DNA of 14,199 bases from Spirochaetaceae bacterium (GTDB lineage: Bacteria > Spirochaetota > Spirochaetia > Treponematales > Rectinemataceae). The notes below the pieces were generated by a model, which saw only the letters and a program-made list of their open reading frames with translations, was not told the DNA's origin and did no database searches. This document shows, piece by piece, positions 7,706 to 14,199 of the stretch. How positions within the stretch are numbered: the stretch's first letter is position 1; every line of letters starts with the position of its first letter. Location: NCBI GenBank assembly GCA_003452735.1, contig DMNL01000067.1, positions 1 to 14,199 on the forward strand, given 5' to 3'. The translations under genes and the position numbers were made by a program.

Positions 7706-8772
7706 CACATACTCTGATCGATTGAAATTTCGATTTCCGTTCCTTCTGCAGGCATCGGAAAGTCCGACTCGGGCATAGGCAACTCGAAAAAGTAATCCTG
7801 CATACTTGGAAGTGTTAAGACTAATTTGGATACCAGGGGAGTTGAAGTAAGATATCGAACTATTTTGACATTTATTGTTTTTTCATTGTTGTTCTTTCTA
7901 AAAATCTTTATGGCGCTAAATGGTATATACAAGCACATCGCTTTTTCCAATGCATTATCGATATTGCTTTCTAAGTTGCGACTCACTTGAAACATATTTT
8001 CTTCGGGGGTCATTATATCGAGGAGCTGGCTCTCTTTTGAGGCTGATATTTCTATTATAGGAAGCACAAGGCCAAGGTTCATAAAACGAGCAAGCCATCC
8101 AGAACCTGGTTTTTTCTCAAAATCGCTCATTATTCCTCTACTTATCATCTTACCATCGCGCATTACAATGATTTCGTCGCCCAAATCCAGGGCCTCCTCC
8201 ACATCATGCGTAACATGGATAGTAGTCAACTGCTGTCTTGAAAGCTGCACACGAATAAAACGTCGCATCTCCCTTCTGAGGGGTGCATCTAGCGAAGAGA
8301 GTGGCTCATCCAGCAACATGAGCATAGGATCAGCAGCAAATGCCCTAGCAAATGCGACACGTTGTCGCTCGCCACCCGAGAGCTCATAGGGGTAGCGGCC
8401 TAGAAGATGCTCAATTTTGAAGTTGCGAGCCAAGGAAATGACCCTTTCTTCTCTCTTTCTTTTTTCTTCATTTCGAATTGATAGACTATATCCAATATTA
8501 TCTCGGACTCTAAGTTGTTCGAATAGTGCTAGATCCTGGAAGACAAATCCGATATGTCGTTTTTCAGTGGGCAACTTGTCGATTCTCAGATTATTCAAGG
8601 TAATAGTGCCTTGCTTTATCATTTCGAGCCCAGCAATTGAACGAAGAAGAGTTGTTTTTCCGCAGCCAGAAGGGCCCAGCAAGACAAGAATTTTCCCTTG
8701 CTCTAAAGAAAAATCGGCGCGAAGCACAAAACTATTGCGTTCGACAAGCAGATCCTTTACTTCAAGCGACAT
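7678..8772 (-). CDS. thiQ: ThiQ-like thiamine/TPP ABC transporter ATPase with C-terminal extension
   Basis: The ATP-hydrolysing subunit that powers the ThiBP importer at the inner face of the membrane. The nucleotide-binding domain (about 1-225) is intact. Walker A GPSGCGKTT is at 33-41, Q-loop Gln79, signature LSGGERQ at 131-137, Walker B ending in LLDE with Asp155/Glu156, D-loop SSLD, and H-loop His189 (VTHD). Enterobacterial ThiQ is about 232 residues; this protein has a further ~135 residues (about 230-364), resembling the position of TOBE-type regulatory domains in PotA/FbpC/MalK ATPases, though I cannot prove the fold. Its start overlaps the thiP end by 11 bases. Assignment to thiamine rests mainly on the TPP riboswitch and ThiB; the ATPase alone would only be called a spermidine/iron/thiamine-type ATPase. 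Confidence 0.88.
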   Translation of the reverse strand: MSLEVKDLLVERNSFVLRADFSLEQGKILVLLGPSGCGKTTLLRSIAGLEMIKQGTITLNNLRIDKLPTEKRHIGFVFQDLALFEQLRVRDNIGYSLSIRNEEKRKREERVISLARNFKIEHLLGRYPYELSGGERQRVAFARAFAADPMLMLLDEPLSSLDAPLRREMRRFIRVQLSRQQLTTIHVTHDVEEALDLGDEIIVMRDGKMISRGIMSDFEKKPGSGWLARFMNLGLVLPIIEISASKESQLLDIMTPEENMFQVSRNLESNIDNALEKAMCLYIPFSAIKIFRKNNNEKTINVKIVRYLTSTPLVSKLVLTLPSMQDYFFELPMPESDFPMPAEGTEIEISIDQSMCQVLPDIPL

Positions 8773-10423
8773 CGATGACCTTCTCCTTTAGCATGAATAC
8801 AATACCCGTCATGAGCCCAAGCACAAGGCCAGCGGCACAAGCTTCATTGAACCTATAAGCTGCGGTTAAGCGATAGAGAATAAGCGGAAGTGTTTCAATC
8901 TCGCTCATTCCAAGCATAAGTGGCACATTGACATCCCCGGCAGTTATGGAAAAAGCAAAGGCTGCGGCTGCTGCCACCGAAGGCAAAATCGTACGCAGCT
9001 CTATTGTTATAAAAGCTTTTATTGGTGAGGCTCCAAGTGTCTTGGCTGCTTCGTGCATTCGTGAATCGATTGCACGAAGCGATGCACCCACTGTTCTGCT
9101 CACAAAAGGCCATGCAATAAGCGCTTGAGCAGCGATAAGGGCGGAAGTAGCTAGATGGTTTGCAGATATAAAAAGCCATCCATAAGCAATAACTGCAGGC
9201 GAAACAGCCATAGGAAGCCATTGCAGCAGATCCATCATCATAGCAACGATATTGCTCTTTTTTTCTCCTCTCTGCGCAAAGAATATGCTAAAGCATGCAA
9301 TAATTCCGATAAAAGTCGCTAACAATGCAGCGATTCCGCTCAATTTCAATGTGGAAAGGATTGCTCCAGTTAATGGCGCTTGGAATCCTGTTAAAAGTCG
9401 CTTGAAGTTATCAAAGCCAAATTTATCAGGGCTATTCAATGATGCTGGAACTCTGAATGCTTCGATTACGATCGAAAAAAGAGGTCCTATAAAGAATACT
9501 ATGATGAAGATCTGATAAAGCACGATTAGAAACCATTGCTTTCCCTTGGGTTTTACCAATTTGCGTGCCGCTCCAAAGTCTCTCACTGTCCTATATGTCT
9601 TGCCCTTAATTCTCGTTAGCATCCATATTCCTAAAAGCGCACAAGCGCTCTCAATAACAGAAAAGACTGCTGCAAGGGCTAGATTTGAACGATATCGTAG
9701 AGCTTGGTATATTTCGACTTCAAGTGTTGTCCCAGCGCGACCGCCGAATACAAGCACGGTAGTAAAGCTAAAAAAGCAGTATAGAAAGATTAGACCAGCT
9801 GATTGGCCGATTCCAGGCATAATCCAAGGCAAAATACCTGTTCGAAAGGCTTTTAGCTTTTTTGCTCCAAGTGTTCTTGCAGCTTCGAGAGGAGTATTTG
9901 GAATGCGCAGCAATAATGCAGAAATCTGGTGCACAACAATTGGGAAGTTATAGAAGGCATGCACAATGACTAGTCCCCAAAAACTGTAGAGAATTCCTCT
10001 GTATTCTCCTCTTGAACCAAAAATCAGCGAAAAAGCTGTTGAAAGCAGTCCTTCTTTTCCGTAGTAAGATATGAATGCGAGAATAATCAATATTGGCGGA
10101 AAACAAAATGGTATAGCAGCTAAAGACAGAAGAGCCTTCCTTCCTGGAAATCGGAATCTTGCTGTCAGCCACGCTCCAGGTAGCCCAAGGCCTATTGCTA
10201 GAGCAGTGCTGGCAATGGATTGCTTTAGCGTGAACCAAAGGCTTTTTGCTATTGTCGATTCTGGTATGCGTTTAAAGAAGTCTAAAAAGGTCTTAATGGC
10301 CTCAGTCTTGCTTTCTGCCTCGCTTAAGCCAAAAAAGGCGGCTTGCAAGAAGGCAATGAGAGGGGCCAAAGAGAAGATCAGAATTGTGCATAGCACCAGG
10401 TATAGAAAAATCCTTGTTCTCAT
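8762..10423 (-). CDS. thiP: Thiamine/TPP ABC transporter permease (fused two-domain)
   Basis: The membrane channel of the importer, 553 residues with two homologous permease halves in one chain, as in ThiP and FbpB proteins. Many hydrophobic segments are evident (about 12, by eye). Each half contains an EAA loop that docks the ATPase: EAARTLGAKKLKAF at 180-193 and EAAKTLGASPIKAF at 458-471, each followed by a conserved Pro-containing stretch (ILPWIMPGI, LRTILPSV). The two EAA loops are spaced about 280 residues apart, as expected for an ancient duplication. The ATG overlaps the thiB stop by four bases and the end overlaps thiQ by 11, so the three genes are translationally linked. Family is certain; the specific substrate is inferred from the neighbouring ThiB and riboswitch. 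Confidence 0.92.
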   Translation of the reverse strand: MRTRIFLYLVLCTILIFSLAPLIAFLQAAFFGLSEAESKTEAIKTFLDFFKRIPESTIAKSLWFTLKQSIASTALAIGLGLPGAWLTARFRFPGRKALLSLAAIPFCFPPILIILAFISYYGKEGLLSTAFSLIFGSRGEYRGILYSFWGLVIVHAFYNFPIVVHQISALLLRIPNTPLEAARTLGAKKLKAFRTGILPWIMPGIGQSAGLIFLYCFFSFTTVLVFGGRAGTTLEVEIYQALRYRSNLALAAVFSVIESACALLGIWMLTRIKGKTYRTVRDFGAARKLVKPKGKQWFLIVLYQIFIIVFFIGPLFSIVIEAFRVPASLNSPDKFGFDNFKRLLTGFQAPLTGAILSTLKLSGIAALLATFIGIIACFSIFFAQRGEKKSNIVAMMMDLLQWLPMAVSPAVIAYGWLFISANHLATSALIAAQALIAWPFVSRTVGASLRAIDSRMHEAAKTLGASPIKAFITIELRTILPSVAAAAAFAFSITAGDVNVPLMLGMSEIETLPLILYRLTAAYRFNEACAAGLVLGLMTGIVFMLKEKVIDVA

Positions 10424-11454
10424 GGATTTCCAATGAGTAGATTTGCCGCCGTCGAAGGATCATGATCGAGATCTCTTATTGTAGCTATCAAGGCTGGATA
10501 TTTTTGCACGATAGAGAATGATGGAGGTAACTCAGTTTTGATGTTAGCAGGAAACATCCATTGTGTTTCAGGCAGCAAAGCCTGACATTTCGCAGATAAT
10601 AGATAGTCTAGGAATTTTTGAGCAAGTTCTTTCTTTTGGCTAGATATGAGTACACCGGCAAATTCGATTTGGGTTGGATGTCCCTCTGCAAATTGAAGGG
10701 CTCTATAGCGCTCAGAGTTCTCATAAGCCTTATGGTATGCGGGGCTCGTGGAATAGCTCAAAACCAAAGGGGCTTCGCCTTTGGTAAAGAGGCCATATCC
10801 AGTATCCCAGCTCGGTGTCATTGCAAGTACGGATGGAGCAAGTCTTTTCCAATATTCTTTCCAATCAGTCTTGTAGACTGCTTCTGTCCATGCTAGAAAA
10901 CCCAAACCCGGAGTAGAGGTTCTTGGATCCATAATTATTAACTTCTTGCGATAAATAGGCTTAGTCAGATCTTCCAATGATCGAGGTGGCTCGATGCCAC
11001 TTTGAGAGTCCCAGATTAGCGCAAATTGGCTAAAATCGAAAGGTACAAGCCTATTTGTTGTATCTAGCAATAAATCTTTCTGGATTTCTGAAATGTTTTT
11101 TAAGGAGAGTGGAATAAAAAGGCCACTCTTTAAGGCTTTATCGAGCTGTTTATCATCGAGTCCTATTATTATATCGGCGCTAGGCTTGTTTATCGGGTCG
11201 AATAGCGCGGCCAAAAGCGCTCCACCGTCTCCCTTCGATACAAAGCGAAGCTTTATTCCAGCTTCTTCCTGGAAAGCCCGAGCAATTAGAGGAGCTGGCC
11301 CCCACTCTGAAATAAACGAATCATAAGTCCAGACGATCAACTCAGAATTCTGTTGTTTTGACTGAGCATTTGATTGCGCCCATCCTGTAACGACTGCAAT
11401 GGAAACCATTGCTATCACTTCGAAAACTGCGATGAATTGTTTTTTACGCATCAT
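10420..11454 (-). CDS. thiB: Thiamine/TPP ABC transporter periplasmic binding protein
   Basis: Captures thiamine or its phosphates in the periplasm and delivers them to ThiP. There is a classical signal peptide: basic MMRKK, hydrophobic core at about 7-23, and a likely cleavage after GWA (residue 26) or SNA (30). No lipobox Cys is present, so the mature protein is probably soluble. The ThiB-type signature VWTYDSF at 41-47, followed by WGPAP, is clear. The stretches STPGLGFLAW, GYGLFTKGEAPLVLSYSTSPAY and FPAN match ThiB proteins and not iron- or sulfate-binding relatives. Length 344 is usual. Two in-frame ATGs exist (11454 and 11451); the first is six bases from GGAGG and is preferred. This SD is part of the TPP aptamer. 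Equivalent to T. denticola tbpA by function and regulation. Confidence 0.93.
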   Translation of the reverse strand: MMRKKQFIAVFEVIAMVSIAVVTGWAQSNAQSKQQNSELIVWTYDSFISEWGPAPLIARAFQEEAGIKLRFVSKGDGGALLAALFDPINKPSADIIIGLDDKQLDKALKSGLFIPLSLKNISEIQKDLLLDTTNRLVPFDFSQFALIWDSQSGIEPPRSLEDLTKPIYRKKLIIMDPRTSTPGLGFLAWTEAVYKTDWKEYWKRLAPSVLAMTPSWDTGYGLFTKGEAPLVLSYSTSPAYHKAYENSERYRALQFAEGHPTQIEFAGVLISSQKKELAQKFLDYLLSAKCQALLPETQWMFPANIKTELPPSFSIVQKYPALIATIRDLDHDPSTAANLLIGNP

Positions 11455-11455
11455 C

Positions 11456-11546
11456 TTATCCCTCCGCCGGTATTATCCGGATCAGGTTCGATGGGTATTT
11501 CTCAGGCTGCTGTCTCCAACGGAGAACAGCCAACCACCCCATTGAT
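11456..11546 (-). promoter_or_regulatory. TPP riboswitch (THI element) controlling thiB
   Basis: The minus strand carries all conserved TPP-aptamer blocks in order. P2 5' strand GGGGUG is at 11540-11535. A P3 hairpin (GCUG...CAGC with UCUCC/GGAGA above) is at about 11530-11509. The pyrimidine-sensor loop CUGAGA is at 11505-11500 and the P2 3' strand UACCC at 11497-11493. GAACCUGAUC is at 11489-11480, the P5 stem CCGG/CCGG closes around AUAAUA (11480-11467), and the P4 3' strand GCGGAGGGA is at 11467-11459. P1 is weak and can involve AUC (11546-11544) with GAU (11455-11453), the latter including thiB start-codon bases. No terminator or antiterminator separates the aptamer from thiB, so ligand binding should hide the ribosome site directly. 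Confidence 0.95.
11461..11465 (-). promoter_or_regulatory. thiB Shine-Dalgarno inside the TPP aptamer
   Basis: GGAGG reads six bases upstream of the thiB ATG. Its last three bases (AGG, 11463-11461) are the P4 3' strand and pair with CCU at 11486-11484 in the folded aptamer. The aptamer consensus here is GCGUAGGGA; this copy has GCGGAGGGA, and the U-to-G change creates the strong GGAGG. Confidence 0.85.
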
Positions 11547-11554
11547 TTTTGCGC

Positions 11555-12808
11555 TTAGGCTGTTTTTTGACGATATTCGATAATGCAGCTGCCTTTGCCT
11601 TCTACCGCATCTCGCGTCAAAATTACTTTTTTTACATTATTATCGCTTGGAAGCGAATACATTATATCCACCATAATCTTCTCAACAATAGCGCGTAGAC
11701 CACGCGCTCCTGTCTTCTGAGCAATAGCTTTTTCGGCAATTGCATCTATTGCAGCATTGTCAAATTCCAGTTCTACATTATCAAGCCGCATCGAGGCTTC
11801 ATATTGCTTAAGCAATGCATTTTTTGGTTCAACGATGATACGTTTGAGGTCTTCTTTTGTAAGCTCATCCAGCGCAACCTTTACCGGCAAGCGTCCGACA
11901 AATTCAGGGATAAGGCCGAATTTGATAAGATCGTCGGGTTGCAGCTCTGAATATAGCTGACTTAGTATTTTTTCATGTCTTGCCTTTACATCTGCACCAA
12001 ACCCCATGGCATGACTAGAAACTCTCGATTCGATAATCTTGTCTAGTCCAACAAAGGCTCCACCACAGATGAAGAGGATATTGGTAGTATCGATGCGAAG
12101 ATATTCCTGGTTCGGATGTTTTCGTCCTCCCTGGGGAGGAACATTGGAGATAGTCCCTTCGATTATCTTGAGAAGGGCCTGCTGGACGCCTTCTCCAGAT
12201 ACATCGCGTGTAATCGAGGGATTCTCACCCTTGCGGGAAATCTTGTCTATCTCGTCGATGTATACTATGCCGCGTTCAGCCGCTTGAATATTTCCACCTG
12301 CATTTTGAATAAGCTTAAGGAGGATATTTTCGACATCTTCGCCTACATATCCAGCCTCGGTGAGCGTAGTAGCGTCAGCCATAGCAAAAGGCACTTTGAG
12401 CTTACGTGCGAGTGTGCGCGCAAGTAGGGTCTTGCCTGATCCAGTCGGCCCAATGAGCAATACATTCGACTTTTCGATTTCGACATCTGGAGAAGGGGCC
12501 GAGACCTTATGCACAAGTCGTTTGTAATGGTTGTAAACAGCTACTGAAAGGACTCTCTTCGCATATTCTTGTCCTACGACATACATATCAAGGAATTCCT
12601 TGATCTCTTTTGGTTTTGGTACTTCTGTAAGAAAATTAGCAGTTACTCTCTGTTCTTCCTCATCGAGGATTTGGCTGCATATACGGACGCACTCATCGCA
12701 GATGTTGACCCCAGGACCTGCAATCATCTTGCGGACATAGGATGAGCTTTTCCCGCAGAAAGAGCAGAATGTCTCTTGTTCCAGATCGAATTGCTTATTC
12801 CTTGCCAT
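11555..12808 (-). CDS. clpX: ATP-dependent Clp protease, ATP-binding subunit ClpX
   Basis: Hexameric AAA+ unfoldase that recognises substrates and threads them into ClpP. The N-terminal zinc-binding domain uses Cys15, Cys18, Cys37 and Cys40. Walker A GPTGSGKT is at 120-127, the pore loop YVG at 154-156, and Walker B IVYIDEID with Asp185/Glu186. A box beginning RKHPNQEY follows, then the ClpP-docking loop tip, here MGF instead of the usual IGF or LGF, in SSHAMGFG. Sensor-2 GARGLRAI is present near the C-terminus. Length 417 is typical. The start overlaps the clpP 3' end by 14 bases and is preceded by GGAG ten bases upstream. The TAA stop lies only about nine bases before the TPP aptamer. Confidence 0.98.
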   Translation of the reverse strand: MARNKQFDLEQETFCSFCGKSSSYVRKMIAGPGVNICDECVRICSQILDEEEQRVTANFLTEVPKPKEIKEFLDMYVVGQEYAKRVLSVAVYNHYKRLVHKVSAPSPDVEIEKSNVLLIGPTGSGKTLLARTLARKLKVPFAMADATTLTEAGYVGEDVENILLKLIQNAGGNIQAAERGIVYIDEIDKISRKGENPSITRDVSGEGVQQALLKIIEGTISNVPPQGGRKHPNQEYLRIDTTNILFICGGAFVGLDKIIESRVSSHAMGFGADVKARHEKILSQLYSELQPDDLIKFGLIPEFVGRLPVKVALDELTKEDLKRIIVEPKNALLKQYEASMRLDNVELEFDNAAIDAIAEKAIAQKTGARGLRAIVEKIMVDIMYSLPSDNNVKKVILTRDAVEGKGSCIIEYRQKTA

Positions 12809-13406
12809 GCTTTCGCGGCTCCATGATCGTATCGACGATTCCGTATTCGAGAGCTTCTTGAGAGCTCATATAGAAATCACGCTCCATATCTTGGGCAACT
12901 TTTTCGATTAGCTGGCCCGAATGTAGCGCAAAGTAGTCGATCGTCAGCTTTTTTAAGCGAATTATCTCGCGTGCTTGAAGGCTGATGTCGCTTGCCTGAC
13001 CAGAAACTCCGCCCCATGGTTGATGTATTAGAATACGAGAAGAGGGCAGAGCATAGCGCTTCCCCTTTGTTCCGCAGGCGAGTAAGAGAGCAGCCATACT
13101 CGATGCTTGTCCTATACAGATTGTCTGTACATCGGGTTTTATATATTGAATTGTATCATAAATTGCTAGCCCTGCAGTCACTAATCCGCCTGGACTATTG
13201 ATATAGATCGAAATATCTCTAGAAGGATCCTGAGATTCAAGAAAAAGAAGTTGTGCAATTACCAAATCGGCAATAATATCGCTGATTTCGCCATCGATAA
13301 AAACGATTCGGTCTTTGAGAAGACGCGAATAGATATCGTAGGATCTCTCTCCAATACCGGTTTGTTCAATTACGATTGGAACAAGATTGCTCATATATTC
13401 GGACAT
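12795..13406 (-). CDS. clpP: ATP-dependent Clp protease proteolytic subunit
   Basis: Serine peptidase that forms a double heptameric ring and degrades proteins fed by ClpX. The catalytic triad is complete: Ser103 (GQASSMAA), His128 (ILIHQPWGG) and Asp177 (MERDFYM). SPGG at 71-74 is the oxyanion region. Length 203 is normal, and a short N-terminal propeptide is likely since ClpPs usually self-process near the start. AAGGA six bases before the ATG at 13406 supports this start over the in-frame ATG four codons later. It is followed by clpX with a 14-base overlap and preceded by tig 66 bases upstream, the conserved bacterial order for this chaperone-protease block. Confidence 0.98.
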   Translation of the reverse strand: MSEYMSNLVPIVIEQTGIGERSYDIYSRLLKDRIVFIDGEISDIIADLVIAQLLFLESQDPSRDISIYINSPGGLVTAGLAIYDTIQYIKPDVQTICIGQASSMAALLLACGTKGKRYALPSSRILIHQPWGGVSGQASDISLQAREIIRLKKLTIDYFALHSGQLIEKVAQDMERDFYMSSQEALEYGIVDTIMEPRKHGKE

Positions 13407-13439
13407 TTCATTTCCTTAGCGCCCATTGATTTGTCATAA

Positions 13440-13457
13440 TCGAGATTCAATTCTCGA
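13440..13457. repeat. Perfect 6-bp inverted repeat in the tig-clpP gap
   Basis: TCGAGA and TCTCGA (13440-13445 and 13452-13457) flank a six-base loop and could fold as a hairpin in the tig-clpP mRNA. No T tract follows on the minus strand (next bases TTATGAC), so it is not an intrinsic terminator. It could be an RNA-processing or stability element, or chance. Confidence 0.4.
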
Positions 13458-13472
13458 GCTCCAAAATAAAAT

Positions 13473-14199
13473 TTAATCATTTCCTTTCATAAAGTCCAAA
13501 TAGGACATGGGAGCCGATTCTTTGATCGTTGCTGAAGACAAAATATTGTCGAAAAACTTCCGCATAGCGATATCTTCTTTGATGTACTTTATCGTACCGT
13601 GCTTTTCATACTCCGCTTTGATCTCGGCCGGGCTCATTGTGCTATGAATTGCTTCCTTAGCTATTTCGGCGTCGACCTCTTCATCGGAAGAAGAATAAGA
13701 TCCAGCTTCTATTAGCTTATCGAGAAGAATATTTGTTGCAAGCGCCTTCTCTGCTAGAGGTTCCCATTCTTGGAAAATCATCTCACGAGTCTTTCCGGAC
13801 ATTGCCAGAAGCATTTCCAAATGCTCATCGGAATCGACACCTGTCTGTTGTTTTAGCGATTCCCACCGCATTGCAAGCTCAGCAGTAATCATGGAGCGTG
13901 GAATAGATATATTCGTTCTTTTGAGGAGTTCATCCATAATGGCATTTTCTTTTGTTTTGCGAAGCTTTGCTTCTAGGTCTTCCATGAGGTGAGCGCGGAC
14001 AGCTTCTTTGAGATCGTCGAGGGTTTTGTATTTTTCAGAAACATCCTGAGCTAATTCATCATCGAGATCTGGAAGGTCTTGATGTTTTACTTTACTGATT
14101 AAGACCTTTATGGTCGCTGTTTTTCCCGCGTATTCCGGAAACTCGAAATCATCAGGGAATGTTTTTGTTATAATTTTTTCATCTCCAGCCTTTAAACCG
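13473..14199 (-). CDS. tig: Trigger factor, C-terminal part (5' end beyond window)
   Basis: Ribosome-associated chaperone that shelters nascent chains at the exit tunnel. The frame is open from the window edge (first full codon at 14198) for 241 residues to the stop at 13473; an ATG at 13985 within it is only internal. The visible part begins in the peptidyl-prolyl isomerase domain end, with GLKAGDEKIITKTFPDDF and FPEYAGKTATIKVLISKVK. It continues with the family-typical LPDLDDELAQDV and the long helical C-terminal arms, including FQEWEPLAEKALATNILLDKL. The N-terminal ribosome-binding domain lies outside the window. The gene heads the tig-clpP-clpX order and may share a transcript with them and with thiBPQ downstream. 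Confidence 0.95.
   Translation of the reverse strand, partial: GLKAGDEKIITKTFPDDFEFPEYAGKTATIKVLISKVKHQDLPDLDDELAQDVSEKYKTLDDLKEAVRAHLMEDLEAKLRKTKENAIMDELLKRTNISIPRSMITAELAMRWESLKQQTGVDSDEHLEMLLAMSGKTREMIFQEWEPLAEKALATNILLDKLIEAGSYSSSDEEVDAEIAKEAIHSTMSPAEIKAEYEKHGTIKYIKEDIAMRKFFDNILSSATIKESAPMSYLDFMKGND

Noticed and set aside
7717..7735. ATCGA...TCGAT inverted repeat just after the aroK stop
   Set aside because: A 5-bp AT-rich stem with no T tract, inside the thiQ coding sequence. Too weak to be an intrinsic terminator.
9546..9953. 135-codon plus-strand open frame
   Set aside because: It is the reverse of the thiP coding sequence, which has clear permease motifs. It is a shadow frame.
13420..13440. 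Possible clpP promoter (TTGGAG / GATTAT on the minus strand)
   Set aside because: The spacing is 17 bases but both hexamers match consensus poorly, so it cannot be separated from chance.
13473..13985. Treating ATG at 13985 as the start of a 170-residue gene
   Set aside because: The same frame continues upstream to the window edge with trigger-factor sequence, so this ATG is internal to tig.

Overview
This window looks like an ordinary, gene-dense stretch of a spirochaete chromosome, most likely a Treponema-like lineage. That is an inference from three things: a tig-clpP-clpX block, a TPP-riboswitch-controlled thiBPQ-type transporter resembling the one described in Treponema denticola, and the style of the surface/periplasmic genes. 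No rRNA or other decisive taxonomic marker is present. By eye the base composition is moderate (mid-40s % GC, not computed). I see no mobile element, CRISPR array, tRNA or rRNA, and no intergenic gap over about 110 bases.

Layout. On the left, two minus-strand genes are read toward the window edge: a divergent arginyl/leucyl-tRNA-protein transferase homologue (ATE/Bpt family), then a membrane-anchored parvulin-type peptidyl-prolyl isomerase cut by the edge. A 105-base divergent intergenic region follows. It carries a good sigma-70-like promoter placed so close to the next start codon that the mRNA may be leaderless. Five plus-strand genes follow, mostly overlapping or nearly touching: PduO-type cobalamin adenosyltransferase, HtrA-type protease, uvrB, an M19 dipeptidase and shikimate kinase. 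The last one runs tail-to-tail into the minus-strand cluster with a 28-base coding overlap.

On the right, reading leftward on the minus strand, are the C-terminal part of trigger factor, clpP, clpX, a TPP riboswitch, and thiB-thiP-thiQ. The first three are a cytosolic protein-quality module: a ribosome-associated chaperone followed by the ClpXP protease. ThiB, ThiP and ThiQ form a complete ABC importer for thiamine or its phosphates. The TPP aptamer fills the whole gap between clpX and thiB and contains the thiB Shine-Dalgarno sequence, so feedback should act on translation.

I did not find an undescribed multi-gene system. The points worth a second look are: the Shine-Dalgarno built into the TPP aptamer, with a base change from consensus that strengthens it; the apparently leaderless adenosyltransferase gene; a roughly 48-residue insertion in the ATE/Bpt transferase core; the long C-terminal domain on the ThiQ-like ATPase; and the terminator-free convergent overlap.
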